Assembly (NCBI GenBank): GCA_028023455.1
Contig: JAQFVV010006548.1
Coordinates: forward strand, 684,001-748,000
Length of the DNA: 64,000 bases
Source of the DNA: Epiperipatus broadwayi
Taxonomy: Eukaryota; Onychophora; Udeonychophora; Euonychophora; Peripatidae
Direction: 5' to 3'
In this document: positions 1-12,085 of the stretch, piece by piece
Layout of the letters: every line of letters begins with the position of its first letter
How positions within the stretch are numbered: position 1 is the stretch's first letter
Notes under the pieces: model-generated
The model's input: only the letters and a program-made list of their open reading frames with translations
Database searches by the model: none
Told to the model about the DNA's origin: nothing
Translations under genes and position numbers: made by a program

Positions 1-1694
1 GCGAACTTATATTATTTCAATCATTATTCCGATATTTTTGAAATATTTAAATAGTTAAACGTAAAATTTCTTATTGAACGCTGTTCGCTCGGTTAAATAT
101 TTTGAAATATATACTTAATGGCAGATTGTTTAAAAATCATATTATGGGATAAGATAAATCTTTTTGTTGTCACTATCGATATTTAAATGCATTTTATGTT
201 CTTAACATAAATTTGATTATTAATATATTTTAATAACTATTTATTAATTATACGCCATTAAGAGTTAAATTGCTTATAATGTATTGTCATTTAAGAATAC
301 TTGGGCTTGTTAAATAGGAAAAATAATATTTTTCCCTCTTCTATATTCGACATCCTAAATTTATTAAAGTTATACGTATGATGCTGAGTGGGTTATTATT
401 TTATCATGGCGTTACGCATGATATTATTGCTTTATTTAAGCTTAAATTATTTCATTAGTCATTTAAGACTTAAGCCATATTTGCGTTGCTTACTTATGAT
501 AGCATTTTAAAGAATTTATATTTTGCTTTATCATATTTATTCATCTAACTCCGGATTTTCTTCACGTAACTCGTCTAGGAATGAGGTTTGGTAGAACCGA
601 TCTCAGGATAAACATTAGAGTATTAAGGTTCTGCATATGAAACATCGGAGGGCATACCATGGAATCCTTACCACTCATATTTTCGAATATCGCCTTGTGA
701 TAAATACAAGCGGAATCATATGTATGATAAAGCCTTTCAGTCCAAAGATGGACATCTTCATTTTTAACGCTATCATTATAAATCAGCACTGCAAGTTCTT
801 TTTATGTATAGTTCTCATATTAACTATAAGATGTAGCGCAGTGATGTTTGTAAACTGCTCATTTAATAATTAGTCGAATATTTTAGGATTGTCACAGTAA
901 GGCTTTGTTAAGCTAACCCATTCCTCATTTATACTGGCCCAGATATGCTCATGAACGATAAATTACTTATCTGTCATATTAAGAGTAAACCTCTTTTTGG
1001 ATATGAATTTATAAACGACCTTATCATTACTTAAAGTAATGATCATAGCATTGATAACATTAATTTATTATTATTTATAGTTTATTAGCATACTAAATCA
1101 GTTGCCTATATGCAAAATATTAACCGCATTAGATCTGTGGTATGCTTCTGATGTGAATTTAAATTATTTATGTTCATTAAACTATGTTGAATTACTCATG
1201 CGTTAATGTCTTACTGAATCTCACTCATTGAATTTCATTTAATCTTTATAATAATGATAATATTATTTAGAAGTTATAACATTATCTTAAATAAATATTT
1301 ATCTATGAGTTGTTTTGTCTTTGCTCATTCTGGATGGATACTATTTTATAATTCATGTTTCTTTTGCAGTGCTAGCTGTGTGCAATTCATTTTAAATTTA
1401 TAAATTTTCCTTTCATATAAGATATTTGATTGAGCCAAGATTTAGTATTATTTATTTATACTAGTTACCCTATAGAACTCATGTTTCTCCACTGTGTCTC
1501 CGGGACCAGAATGAATAAAATTTCATCTGTTATCATCAGAAGTGTTGTTTATAATGTTATAGTTTTAGAGAAGAGCAAATAGGGCAGAATTCATGATTGC
1601 TCCTGACCTGTGTATCTCGGGCATGAGTGGATTTAGGGTACTTTTGCTTAGATTCTAAACCTTATTAAATGAACATACAATTCTGACCAGTACA
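1..1694 (+). repeat. 5' LTR (left end cut by window) of LTR element A
   Basis: Bases 1-1694 match 8127-9462 almost base for base in direct orientation, with a few substitutions in the first 400 bases (about 2% by eye). The match ends at the same ...CCAGTACA in both copies, then the sequences diverge (GGATTTT here, ATACAAG at 9463), so 1694 is the inner boundary, with the usual terminal CA. The match starts at the first base, so the true left end lies upstream of the window. This copy has 361 bases (1178-1538) that the 3' copy lacks, including an AATAAA at 1516. The short ORFs in it (such as 637-873) occur in both copies with substitutions and show no recognisable protein, so I do not call them genes. 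Confidence 0.85.
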
Positions 1695-1719
1695 GGATTT
1701 TTTTTTCTTTCTTGGGCTT

Positions 1720-1739
1720 GGCGACCCAAACGTTTGGGG
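1720..1739 (+). promoter_or_regulatory. Possible primer-binding site of element A
   Basis: TGGCGACCCAAACGTTTGGG follows the 5' LTR. The TGG start and position agree with a primer-binding site, but there are 25 bases between LTR end and TGG and I cannot assign the tRNA. The stretch is also partly self-complementary (CCCAAACGTTTGGG), so it could form a small hairpin instead. Confidence 0.4.
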
Positions 1740-2283
1740 CTTCGATTAATTAAATCTCACACCCTGTAGACTGCCTATCTTGTTGTTGGCTCAATCATTG
1801 AGGCCTATATTAATTAAATACCATACCCTGTAAAGTGCTTATGTTTTGGTGGCTTATATTTTAATGTCTCCAAGAGTATTTAAATGCTAGTTCATTAATT
1901 AATTTTGTTGGTTAAATACTGTAAGCTATATGAGTAAACAGTATTGTTAGTCAAAATAATTATTTAAAAAGTAATAAGACAGTTAATATATATATAAATT
2001 AATTATATGTGTATCTTATACTCTCAGTGTATATATATTATACATTTGTTAATACGCATTCGTGACAATAAGGAGAAAGAAAATTAAAGTGTTAGAAAGG
2101 TAGTAAGAGTAGATTGAAGCAAGGGGTAGAAGATATGAAATGAATAATTTTTCTTTGTCAAGATTAAGTAGTGTATATCTCAATTTTGATATTTAGAAAT
2201 ATCCAATATCGATATTATGTTAAAACTTTTGATTTAAAATTGTTGCTTGCTAGCAAATATTTAAAGTGTTCATTTCCTATTAT

Positions 2284-2660
2284 TAGTAACCTCGAAGCAG
2301 GTGAAGACCTTCAAATAGAATTATATGTCAAGCGGTTCGATGTAGTGGACATTACGCTTCAATGACATTGATTCCTAGAGTAACCTCGAAGCAGGTGAAG
2401 ACCCTTTATGTAATACCAAGCAGCCAGATGCAGTTGGCAAAATGCTTAAATGGTTTACATGTTCTCATGCTAGCAAAAGAAAAGTTGCTTGCTAGTTGAT
2501 ATTTTAAATGTTTGTTTCTTATTATTAGTAACCTCAAAGCAGGTGAAGACCTTTTATATAACACCAAGCAGCCAGATGTAGTTGGCAAAATGCTTTAATG
2601 GTTTACATGTTCTTGTGCTAGCAAAAGTGAAAATTGATATCGATAAATAAAGGTTGTTGG
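2284..2660 (+). repeat. Leader tandem repeat, about 148 bp unit
   Basis: AGTAACCTCGAAGCAGGTGA and close variants occur at about 2286, 2380 and 2528. The last two head units of about 148 bp: GTAACCTC.AAGCAGGTGAAGACC, then ACACCAAGCAGCCAGATG, GTTGGCAAAATGCTT and GGTTTACATGTTC, ending in TGCTAGCAAAAG. The first unit is shorter and diverged in its second half. The repeats lie in the untranslated leader between the LTR and the ORF. Short ORFs here (2171-2365 plus, 2406-2588 minus) are made of the repeat and look non-coding. Confidence 0.8.
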
Positions 2661-3656
2661 AAAGATTATTAATTTTGATATTTTTGTGATAGCCTCACAC
2701 TCCTTGGAAATGATAGATAATTGAGTTAAGTTCCTATATTCAAACTTAGGTTAGTCACACATTGTCAGTTTGTTGTAAATAATAATTATTCATGAAGTAA
2801 ATTGTTTTATTCTAAGATATGTCAATCCATGTTGTATAACTTGCATATTTTTATGGTGATAGTATTTTCTTTGCTTGATTTTATTACAATATAACATAAA
2901 ATCAACTTAAACACTATTTTATGTATACATAAAATTTATTTATATGAAGTAAATTTATAGCTGTTGCAGATTATTGCAAAGAGATAAATATAAGGATATA
3001 TCTTGCTGATTTCAAAATAGTTTTGGAAAATAAAATATATAGTTATTTAGTATAATAATTGTGAATTATTTGATCAATGCAAAAGGAAATTTTGGTGTCC
3101 ATCTCTGTGAGCATGAATAACCTAAATATTATATAATAAGTTATTAATCTTGCCGTGTTGGCATGGCGCCTTGTATTTATACAATTATAAATTTTGCCAA
3201 CTGGTGATCCCACTTGATAACGTAACTTACATTGAGTGAGATTCAAACGCAAGCAAATATTTAAAAGAGAGAAAATCATACTTTGCTTTGGCTTTCTATT
3301 ATACTTTGTATTATCAATTTACTAATAAAGATTTTTAGTCAATTCCAGGTGCAAAGAGAACAGATGGAAAGTGGTAAAAGAAGTGAAGGCACGGTAATTT
3401 TTAAATATATTTTGTGTTATAGAATTAATAGTTAATAATTTTATAATATATAACTTAAATGATATAGGCAGATTCAAGTAGTGAGAAGAGTAGGCATAAA
3501 TAATAAAGTGGTTAGGCATCATATAAGTTAGGCAGGGCAGGAAGAAAGTAGTAGGTATGGTGGGAAAATGGTAGTATAGAGGCGATTGAGGAAAAGGGAT
3601 AGGCGAATAACCCATAGCAAATAATAACGAGTTACGGAATTAGTGCTCTTAACAAA

Positions 3657-6600
3657 TTGAACAATAATAACCACCAGTTATTTATAATGATGCAAGATCT
3701 CATAAAGAAATACGGTGAAGAGCAGAAGAAAGAAGATAAAGAATTCTGGAAGTTAGAAGCGGAATTCTGGAAGAAACAAGCTGAAGAACGGAAGAAAGAT
3801 GCTGAAGAATTCTGGAAGAAACAATCTGAAGAACGGAAGAAAGAAGCTGAAGAACGGAAGAAAGATGCTGAAGAATTCTGGAAGAAACAGGCTGAAGAAC
3901 GGAAGAAAGAAGCTGAAAAACAAGATGAAAGACAACAGAAGATGGAAGAATGGATGGACAAAGAAATTGAAGAATCCCAGAAGTGGGTGCAGGCTCTATT
4001 TAAAAAACAAGATGAAAGACATCAGAAGATGGAAGAATGGAGGGAGCAAACTCATGTAAAAGGATCACTCGCTGTCAAAGAGATGAAAGTAGAATATCCA
4101 CAACAGAATGTGATAAAGCATGAGGAACAATTAGGAGATTTCCAAGTAGTCCAAGGAGAAATTAGTGATCATCTTTATGAGCTAGATAATAAGGCTAAAT
4201 ATGAATATGAGATGTCTAAAAATGAGATTAAGGGCACACCTCAAGAAATCCAGATAAAGATACAACTGGATTTTAAAGAATCTGAAAATAATGATTTAAA
4301 TATGAAAGGTCTAGATTCTCTTATGACACATAAATGTGAAACTGATTTGAACTATCAGGAAAATATGATTAAAAAAACTAATAGAAATGCTACTAATGTT
4401 GAAACATTACCCAAAGATATAACTTTATGTGATGAAAATATTTCTACTCAGGATCCCTTTTTGTCTGATGAAAAGCTTGATCCCAGTTATCTTTTGAAGG
4501 CAGAAGAAACAAACAGGATGGAATCATCTAAATTGTATGTTCCAACAGAAATCCAAAGAGATTCTTTATTGGAATATCAGTCTAAAAATGTTGAAAAGTT
4601 CATAGATCCACTCTACAATCCAGATAATCAATCAAATTGTGAAACTTTGATTGATATCTCCATCAATAAATCTGTAACAGTTAGTCAGATTTATCAAAAG
4701 AAAGAAATTTCATTTGTTTCTAACACAGTACCTGATGAAAACCAAATTCAGCCATTTATTTTGAATTCTTTCAGCAATGATAAGTCAACAAGATGTTTAG
4801 ATTCTGCAATGGATTTGCATGAAGATTTATCAATTCAAGAGACTGAGCCTGAATCTTGTGTTAAAAGTAGAATTGCTGGAATAATGGATAGTGATGGAAT
4901 TATTTTTCATGTTGAAAACAAGTTTCAAGATAGTTTTAATGATATTCCATATTTTAATAATGCTTTGTTAAATGAATGTGGTAAAAATGTATTGACTGAT
5001 AGGCATTAGATAACAGAAATGAAAAGCTACCTTTTCACAAAAGTGATTCTCTTTTAATGGATAAAATTGAACCGGGCATCTTTTTATCTGAATGTGCTGC
5101 AAAATCTTTTGAAAGTCTTAATAAAGAGTTTTCAAATAAAAATATAAAGTTTGAAGAAACACATGACTGTTTATCAAAACAAACATTTTCTGAAAAGCAA
5201 TGTTTAGGTTGTGAAAAAAGAAAACTCATGCCAAATGATTATTTTACTTTTACTGCTCAGAATTTTAAGAAAAGAAGGTGTAATAAGTTAAATACCATAT
5301 CAGATGATATAAAAATGGCAACTTATTTAAATGGTTGTATTAAAGTTGATAAGAACATAAATATTTCAATAACTAATGATATGGAAATGACAATTGGTGT
5401 AAATAATATTAAAACTGGCAAGAAATGTCTGCAGAAAACTATCATCTCTGATAAAGAAAATGATAAGGTTCCTTTAAACACTGTTAACATTCAACATTGT
5501 CAATTGATATCTGAGAAAACTAGTAATTTTTATAAACGAGATAATTTTTCAGTTAGAAATGATATGGAATTTGTTTCTTGCTTGTCTAACAGAATTAGAA
5601 TTGCTGGTGAAAGGCAAATAATATTGAATTGTATTGCTCATAATCAGGAAAAAGATTCAGTTTTAAATATTACTGAAGTGGATTCTCAGAACAAGATGAA
5701 TTTTAGTGATTCTTTAAATAAAGATGATATCGAAATAAATACTTGTTTGCCTAATGTAGCTGATGCTAATGAAATGCAGATGGATTTAAATTATTTGGTG
5801 CATGACAGTGAAAATACCATTGAAGTAGATTCTCCAAGTGAAGTAAATAGAAGTCTTATAGAGATAAATTCTCATTCTTTTGGTTTGGGTGATGCTATTG
5901 AAAAGCAAATTGAAGTGAATTGTCATTCTGGAATGATTGAGAAAAATCTAGTTTCAAATATTAATGAACTCCATTCTAAGAATATAAATTGTAATTGGGA
6001 TGTAGCATCTGCAATGAAAACAGAAAATTATGATAATTCATTCTCTTTGGATTCAAAATTGACATTACTAAGCACTAAAGAGATGGATATTATAGTTACT
6101 AATAATTTTGAAAAGAAATTCATCAGTAAGGAAACAATTCCATTTTTGATTAAAAATGATAAACTTTCTTTGATTGGTAAACAAGAGTCTGATTGTTTTC
6201 CACAGTCCAGGATATTGATGTGAAAATAGCAGAATGTATTGATGAAGTTTCTATAGGACAGTGTTTTCAAAAAATTGTTCATGATAAAGAAAACTCTCAG
6301 ATTCCTATTAATAAATCTATCAAAACCGCTATAGATAAAGAAAATGCTCATGCATTTATTTCTGCTATTGAAAAGTATGAAGAGGTAAAGATTCATGAAA
6401 TGAATTTATTTATTGCTGAACATATTGATCCTGCAAACAATCAGAATATCATCTTTAGTGGTGGTAATAATGTTTTCGAGATGGAGATGATTACAAACCC
6501 AATATTAGATAAACCTAAAATTTTTAGAAATATTAGTTATAGTGATATAGAGATTTGTAAATCCTTACTGGACAAGAGTATTTGTATCCATCAAAGATAT

Positions 6601-6774
6601 AATCAGCAACATGCTAGATTAAAATTAGCCCACATAGCAAAAATTAGGGTAAGAAAGAGATGTATTCCTCATCATAAAATTTGTGTAGATCAAGTATGGC
6701 TTAAGGTTCTTAAGTATAATAATGTTGCATGCCAATTAAAGTTGTATATACCGCCTGACCCAGGGAAAGAGTAG
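3657..6774 (+). pseudogene. Long coiled-coil / polar ORF of element A, two frameshifts
   Basis: Three consecutive open frames make one broken coding region of about 1,030 codons: 3657-5009 (450 aa from its first methionine), then a frame open from 5003 with stop at 6221-6223, then one overlapping from 6193 to the stop at 6772-6774. Each junction lies within a few tens of bases, as single-base indels would give. Residues 20-105 of the first part are a highly charged coiled coil built of EEFWKKQ and EERKKE/D blocks. The rest is Asn-, Asp-, Glu- and Ser-rich with no signal peptide or membrane segment. The second part holds degenerate repeats of about 50 residues (NDMEF..CLSN, DDIEINTCLPN, LIEINSHSFG) and DKEN recurs three times. 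I do not recognise the family. Position and N-terminal coiled coil suggest a gag-like or structural protein, by inference only. There is no CCHC knuckle, RT or integrase. Some older 5' sequence could be missing. Confidence 0.6.
3739..3915 (+). repeat. In-frame minisatellite coding the coiled coil
   Basis: Units built from GAATTCTGGAAGAAACA and GCTGAAGAACGGAAGAAAG alternate, with periods of about 48-66 bases, all multiples of three. Near-identity at DNA level shows recent expansion of the coiled-coil codons. The opposite-strand ORFs here (3632-3961 and 3753-3935, Ser/Phe rich) are shadows of this repeat. Confidence 0.8.
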
Positions 6775-8126
6775 TAAAGTGTTTGGGATTGATAAAATAG
6801 CAAAAGATATTAGGAGGGTCCATTGATTTTCAAAAGGGCTTAAGAGAATAAGAAGATTCCAATTAGTACATTGTGATTAGAGTTCCTTGAAATGAGGCAT
6901 AAACATAGGAGTAGTGGGGAATAGACAAACTAATTCATTATTATTAGGTTGACCATGTGTTTCTCTGCCACTTGGAATAATTTTTAAAGGTATAAGTAAA
7001 ATTTTTTTTTTAACAATTTTTTTTTTGTTTGTTCATCTAATTATGGGAATGTGAAGTGGTAAATCTGTAGTACATATTTAACTTCACTGCCTGATGACAT
7101 TACATACCTTTAAAGTAGGGTTTGAACCAGTTTATATGTTTATTTGGTCATCTAGGAATGTTAAGCACACACATATACACAAATCACTTCCACCCTGTTT
7201 ATTCAAAATGGTTATGTGTAACCAGTTAAATTATTATTTAACTTAAGTATATTTTATTTCCAAGCTTGTAAATTCCCTTCACTTAGATAATTGTGTATAT
7301 GCGTATATGTATTACAGATATAAAAATAAATACAATTAATGTAAAGCTAAAGCAATGCCAGAAAATTCTAAAAAGTATTATTACAATTTAAAAATGTCAT
7401 TCTCATTTAACTATTTCAAGTCAAACCAAAAATCATATTTTAAAGTTATTTGCAAATTAAAAAAAAAATGTTTAAATAATGCTTTCTGAACGTATTTGTT
7501 TACATCTTCCAATGTTGCCAAATTTCAAGTATAGGAGGAGCAGAAGTTCTAGGAACGCACAAAAGGACTTCAAATCACTCATCTCTTGTATTTGTTTGGA
7601 GAGGGAATGAACAGAATGACTTGTGATTAGTGGAAAGATTTGCTTTCCCTGATCTTAGATCGCCTTTGTTCTGCCTTCCTGCCATGCCATCGCTGTTTGA
7701 CAACTATTATGTTTAACTGTAAAAGAATATTGGAAGATGCTTACCATTATTTTATTAATATTGTGCCTTGCTAAACTTCGTATACGTTATTATAAGTGGC
7801 CACCATAACTTCTAAAGGTAACCCGTTTTGCCGAAGAATGAACTCTTAATTTTCCTCACTTTACTTCTTTCCTAAATCTTAATTGTAATCATAATGTAAT
7901 CTTTATTTATTTGGTAACTGACTATAAACTTAATTATCGTTAAATTTGTGATTTTCTCTTTTAAGTTTTCAAACTTGTTCTTTGAATGCTAGCACAGAAT
8001 TATGTACTTAAATCTATCATTAGTTTTTTAAGTTTCACGCTCTAATTATTTTATTTTCTTGCGGCAAAACTTATTTAAAATATGTATCTTATTAAATTAG
8101 TTTTAGTATGCTAATGTTTCAATCTA
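6775..8126 (+). other. Non-coding 3' part of element A
   Basis: No ORF longer than about 60 codons and no protein resemblance are seen between the end of the long ORF and the start of the part of the 3' LTR that can be matched. The right-hand portion, from somewhere after about 7535, is probably already 3' LTR. Confidence 0.5.
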
Positions 8127-9462
8127 GCGAACTTATATTATTTCAATCATTATTCCGATATTTTTGAAATATTTAAATAGTTAAACGTAAAATTTCTTAT
8201 TGAACGCTGTTCGCTCAGTTAAATATTTTGAAATATATGCTTAATTGCGGATTGTTTAAAAATCATATTATGGGATAAGATAAACCTTTTTGTTGTCACT
8301 ATCGATATTTAAATGCATTTTATGTTCTTAACATAAATTTGATTATTAATATATTTTAATAACTATTTATTAATTATACGCCATTAAGAGTTAAATTGCT
8401 TATAATGTATTGTCGTTTAAGAATACTTGGGCTTGTTAAATAGGAAAAATAATATTTTTCCCTCTTCTATATTCGACATCCTAAATTTATTAAAGTTATA
8501 CGTATGATGCTGAGTGGGTTATTATTTTATCATGGCGTTACGCATGATATTATTGCTTTATTTAAGCTTAAATTATTTCATTAGTCATTTAAGACTTAAG
8601 CCATATTCGCGTTGCTTACTTATGATAGCATTTTAAAGAATTTATATTTTGCTTTATCATATTTATTCATCCAACTCCGGATTTTCTTCACTTAACTCAT
8701 CTAGGAATGAGGTTTGGTAGAACCGATCTCAGGATAAACATTAGAGTATTAAGGTTCTGCATGTGAAACGTCGGAGGGCGTACCATGGAATCCTTACCAC
8801 TCATATTTTCGAATGTCGCCTTGTGATAAATACAAGCGGAATCATATATGTGATAAAGCCTTTCAGTCCAAAGACGGACATCTTCTCCATTTTTAATGCT
8901 ATCATTATAAGTCAGCACTGCGAGTTCTTTTTATATATAATTCTCATATTAACTATAAGACGTAGCGCAGTGATGTTTGTAAACCACTCATTTAATAATT
9001 AGTCGAATATTTTAGGATTGTCACAGTAAGACTTAGTTAAGCTAACCCATTCCTCATTTATACTGGCCCAGATATGCTCATGAATGATAAATTACTTATC
9101 TGTCATATTAAGAGTAAACCTCTTTTTGGATATGAATTTATAAATGTCCTTATCATTACTTAAAGTAATGATCATAGCATTGATAACATTAATTTATTGT
9201 TATTTATAGTTTATTAGCATACTAAATCAGTTGCCTATATGCAAAATATTAACCGCATTAAATCTGTGCTATGCTTCTGATGTAAATTTAAATTATTTAT
9301 GTTCATGAAGTGTTGTTTATAATGTTATAGTTTTAGAGAAGAGCAAATAGGGCAGAATTCATGATTGCTCCTGACCTGTGTATCTCGGGTATGAGTGGAT
9401 TTAGGGTACTTTTGCTTAGATTCTAAACCTTGTTAAATGAACATACAATTCTGACCAGTACA
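8127..9462 (+). repeat. 3' LTR of element A (matched part)
   Basis: Direct repeat of 1-1694 in the same orientation, ending ...GACCAGTACA at 9462. It lacks the segment equivalent to 1178-1538; the junction (TGTTCAT joined to GAAGTGTTG) carries a 3-4 base microhomology. Many differences from the 5' copy are C/T or G/A transitions. The true LTR start lies upstream of 8127 and cannot be placed. Confidence 0.85.
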
Positions 9463-9738
9463 ATACAAGCTAATGAGCTTGAAGTGAAAACATTATTGTG
9501 TTTTCATTTTGGACCCAAAGCTTTATAGTTAGCTAATAAGGTAAAAGGTGGCTGTTAGAAGGTTGCAGTGCTCTCAGATCCAAGGCTCCTCACTGTTGAA
9601 AGCCAAAATCTAGAAACTAGTCTGGGGATATTGGATGAGTAAGCACTAGATAGGGATTTTATGCACAAAACTTCTTGCATACATTGATTACTCTGGCTTG
9701 CACTGAGTGGTACTACTGTATGGAGAGTTTAGTCTCTA
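9463..9738 (-). mobile_element. FB1 hairpin element, partial copy (a)
   Basis: Sequence directly after the LTR matches the minus-orientation half of the FB1 family: AGCTAATGAGCTTG, GCAGTGCTCTCAGATCCAAG, ACTAGTCTGGGGATATTGGA, CATTGATTACTCTGGCTTG, and TACTGTATGGAGAGTTT near the end. It starts in mid-element, so LTR element A appears to have inserted into an older FB1 copy whose other part lies left of the window. Confidence 0.8.
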
Positions 9739-12085
9739 TATAAAATTTTACTTATATAAAAAGGCAATCAATGAATTACTTACATAAGCTGAGGACCATT
9801 TGTAAATACATGCATTCAGATGTAGACATCTTTAAAATAATTTCAATATGAATATAAGTATAAAAATTAATGTAACCTAAAAATATTGTATGATAATCTA
9901 CAAAAATTAAAAAAATTCTATATATTTTTCTTAACATTACAATATATTTTAAAAGTTGTTAAATTATAATTCATGAATTTCTATTAAATATTATAGTGAA
10001 ATTAAGAATAAAACAAAGTTACAATATATAGTAGATTGGCTTTATAGATGATTCTCGAGAGAATATTTATAAAGAAAAAAAAAGGAATCGGGGATTGAGT
10101 TAAAATATACTTAATGCTCTTTTTGAATTGTACAATATAATTTGATTTTAAAATGCATCTTTACATTCTCACTAACTGAAAAAATAAATAAAATACAATA
10201 GAAATGATTGCTACAATATGCATTTTATTTACTAAGTCATAGCTAACATTATTTTAGCTGCTTTTAAATTAATATGTTGAAAAGTTCTTACAAGTGCATA
10301 CTACAAAAATGGAATTGACTAGATAAGGGGGGGGGTGCTCTTAATATTAGTTCAACCTCATATGCTTAGTATGGAAGATATTGAGCATTTTAAAGAATTC
10401 TGTGCCTTATGATGGGTTTACCTCTGAGAGAATATAATATTCTCTGTAGATGGTTCTTTTAGAGATGGATTTTAATTGGATGTTCAGCTTTATTTGAGTC
10501 ATTTTTTTTTATATTTGAATTTGATGGACTAGCACATTTGTGTAACTTTCAGTTGAAAATTTTTTATTTTTACTTGTACTTGCATTCTTTTTTTTAAAAA
10601 AGGATTTGTTATTACATTCAGTTATAATATTTGTTTATATTAAAAATATTAATGTTATTGCCTTTTAATTTTAGGAAGAAGTTTTGTATTTCTAATTATT
10701 TTGTGTCATTGGTGCTGAACTAGAATTTACAATTAGCATGTATCGGTTTGATTTATATTGAATCACAACAGGCTAGTTCTTGTTTCCATTACAAATAAAT
10801 GCATATTGCCTTGTAGGTGATGTTGGCTTATCAAAGACTAGATACTGATTTGTAGAAACAGAATTTTCTGCCATCTTTAATGCACTTTTTCTTATTTTCT
10901 CTTTATTGTTTTTTGTAAGCTCATGAACTTCTCATCTCATTTCTCTACATCAATTATGGCAATGGGATTGTATGTTAGTGCAATAATATAACTGTTCTTT
11001 AATTATATACTTGGCAATTTAACTCTAATTTTCTGTGTGTGTTCAGTAGAGGAAGAGAGTACAATCAGGGTAGAGCCACTTGTAACTGAACTTGTAACAA
11101 GAGTCTTATCTGGAAAATGATTGTATGCTTGGGCTGCTATATATAGGGATTCTTCTGCCTCTCAGAAATGTGGGTGGACTGAAAAACATGGTAAAAAAAA
11201 CTTGCCTGACTCATGACTGTAATATCAGTGATGAGAATGGCAGAAATGTCAGAGTATAAGTAGGACTAAAGATTAATATTTCAGTTGTTTAACCATAAAC
11301 ACATGAAAGTTGCTAATTTTGCTTGATGTAAATTCTTCAGTATATGATCACATAAAGCTAAGCAGTTGCCGTAGATTAAAATTGATATAGTTTCACTTAT
11401 TGAACTTATTGCTACAAAAAAATAAATTTAATTGAAGAGATAGATGATTATAAATTTTTTGGAGGAGCAGTTTATTAACTGATAAGTGATTGCAATTCTT
11501 TTATCATTTCTTCTATTTTTGGAATCCCTATGTAATATCAATAAATAGTATTAAAAGTTTTTTTGCACAGTGATATCTGTGGCTATTTCATTAATGCTTA
11601 AACATTCAGAAAGTTTTTATTCCATCTTCAAGAGTATTATTGCATCAGTATTAATAAAGAAATCAAATTTTTATGTTTAGGGACTATAAAGTATGTGTTG
11701 GTAAAAACGGACAAATAGGAATCAAAGTCATTGGAAATAATGGTAATGGCTCTGTGAACTTGAATATTCTATTGTTATTGAATCCTTTGTTTAAATAGAA
11801 AAATTCTCAAAACAATGATGTCTTATTTATATTATAGTTATGAATCAGAATGTAGAAGTCAGTATTATATGAGCACTTATATTCTCATATTGTTGACTAA
11901 AATTATGGTAGTAATAAAATACCTATATGTTAAATATATTGGTATGAAAAATACATTTATTTTTAAATATATTTTCATTCTATAATGTTATTAATCATGC
12001 TATAAAAGTCAAATTTAATTTTATTTCTTTTTAAAACTTTGCAATTTATTTACCAATAAGAGGTTTATTTAATTATTTTTTTAAG
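9739..12085. other. AT-rich, no feature seen; probably intronic
   Basis: No ORF, repeat or RNA gene could be supported. It lies directly upstream of the TatD exon and would be intron if the gene continues to the left. It ends in a T-rich tract before an AG, as expected of a 3' splice site. Confidence 0.5.

Larger units (their letters stand above)
1695..8126 (+). mobile_element. Internal region of LTR element A, non-autonomous
   Basis: This is the DNA between two long direct repeats. Twenty-five bases inside the left LTR lies TGGCGACCCAAACG (1720 on), which looks like a tRNA primer-binding site because it begins TGG, the complement of tRNA 3' CCA; the offset is longer than usual, so this is inference. 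A leader of about 1.9 kb contains tandem repeats (2284-2660). The only long coding region is 3657-6774. I see no protease, RT, RNase H or integrase motif, so the element would depend on another element's enzymes. The 3' LTR probably begins somewhere in 7535-8126: purine-rich AGGAGGAGCAGAAG (7533) and GGAGAGGGAATGA (7598) are candidate polypurine tracts, but the LTR start cannot be fixed without the missing 5' LTR end. Confidence 0.7.

Noticed and set aside
562-873. Overlapping ORFs on both strands in the LTR, repeated at 8697-9002
   Set aside because: They recur only because the LTR is duplicated; the two strands cannot both be coding, and no family resemblance is visible.
3632-3961. Ser/Phe-rich minus-strand ORF of 109 codons
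   Set aside because: Shadow of the coiled-coil minisatellite on the plus strand; repetitive on both strands.
6580-6774. Resemblance of the cargo ORF C terminus to the end of Gypsy integrases (YNQQHARLKL)
   Set aside because: Only a few residues agree and no integrase core precedes it.
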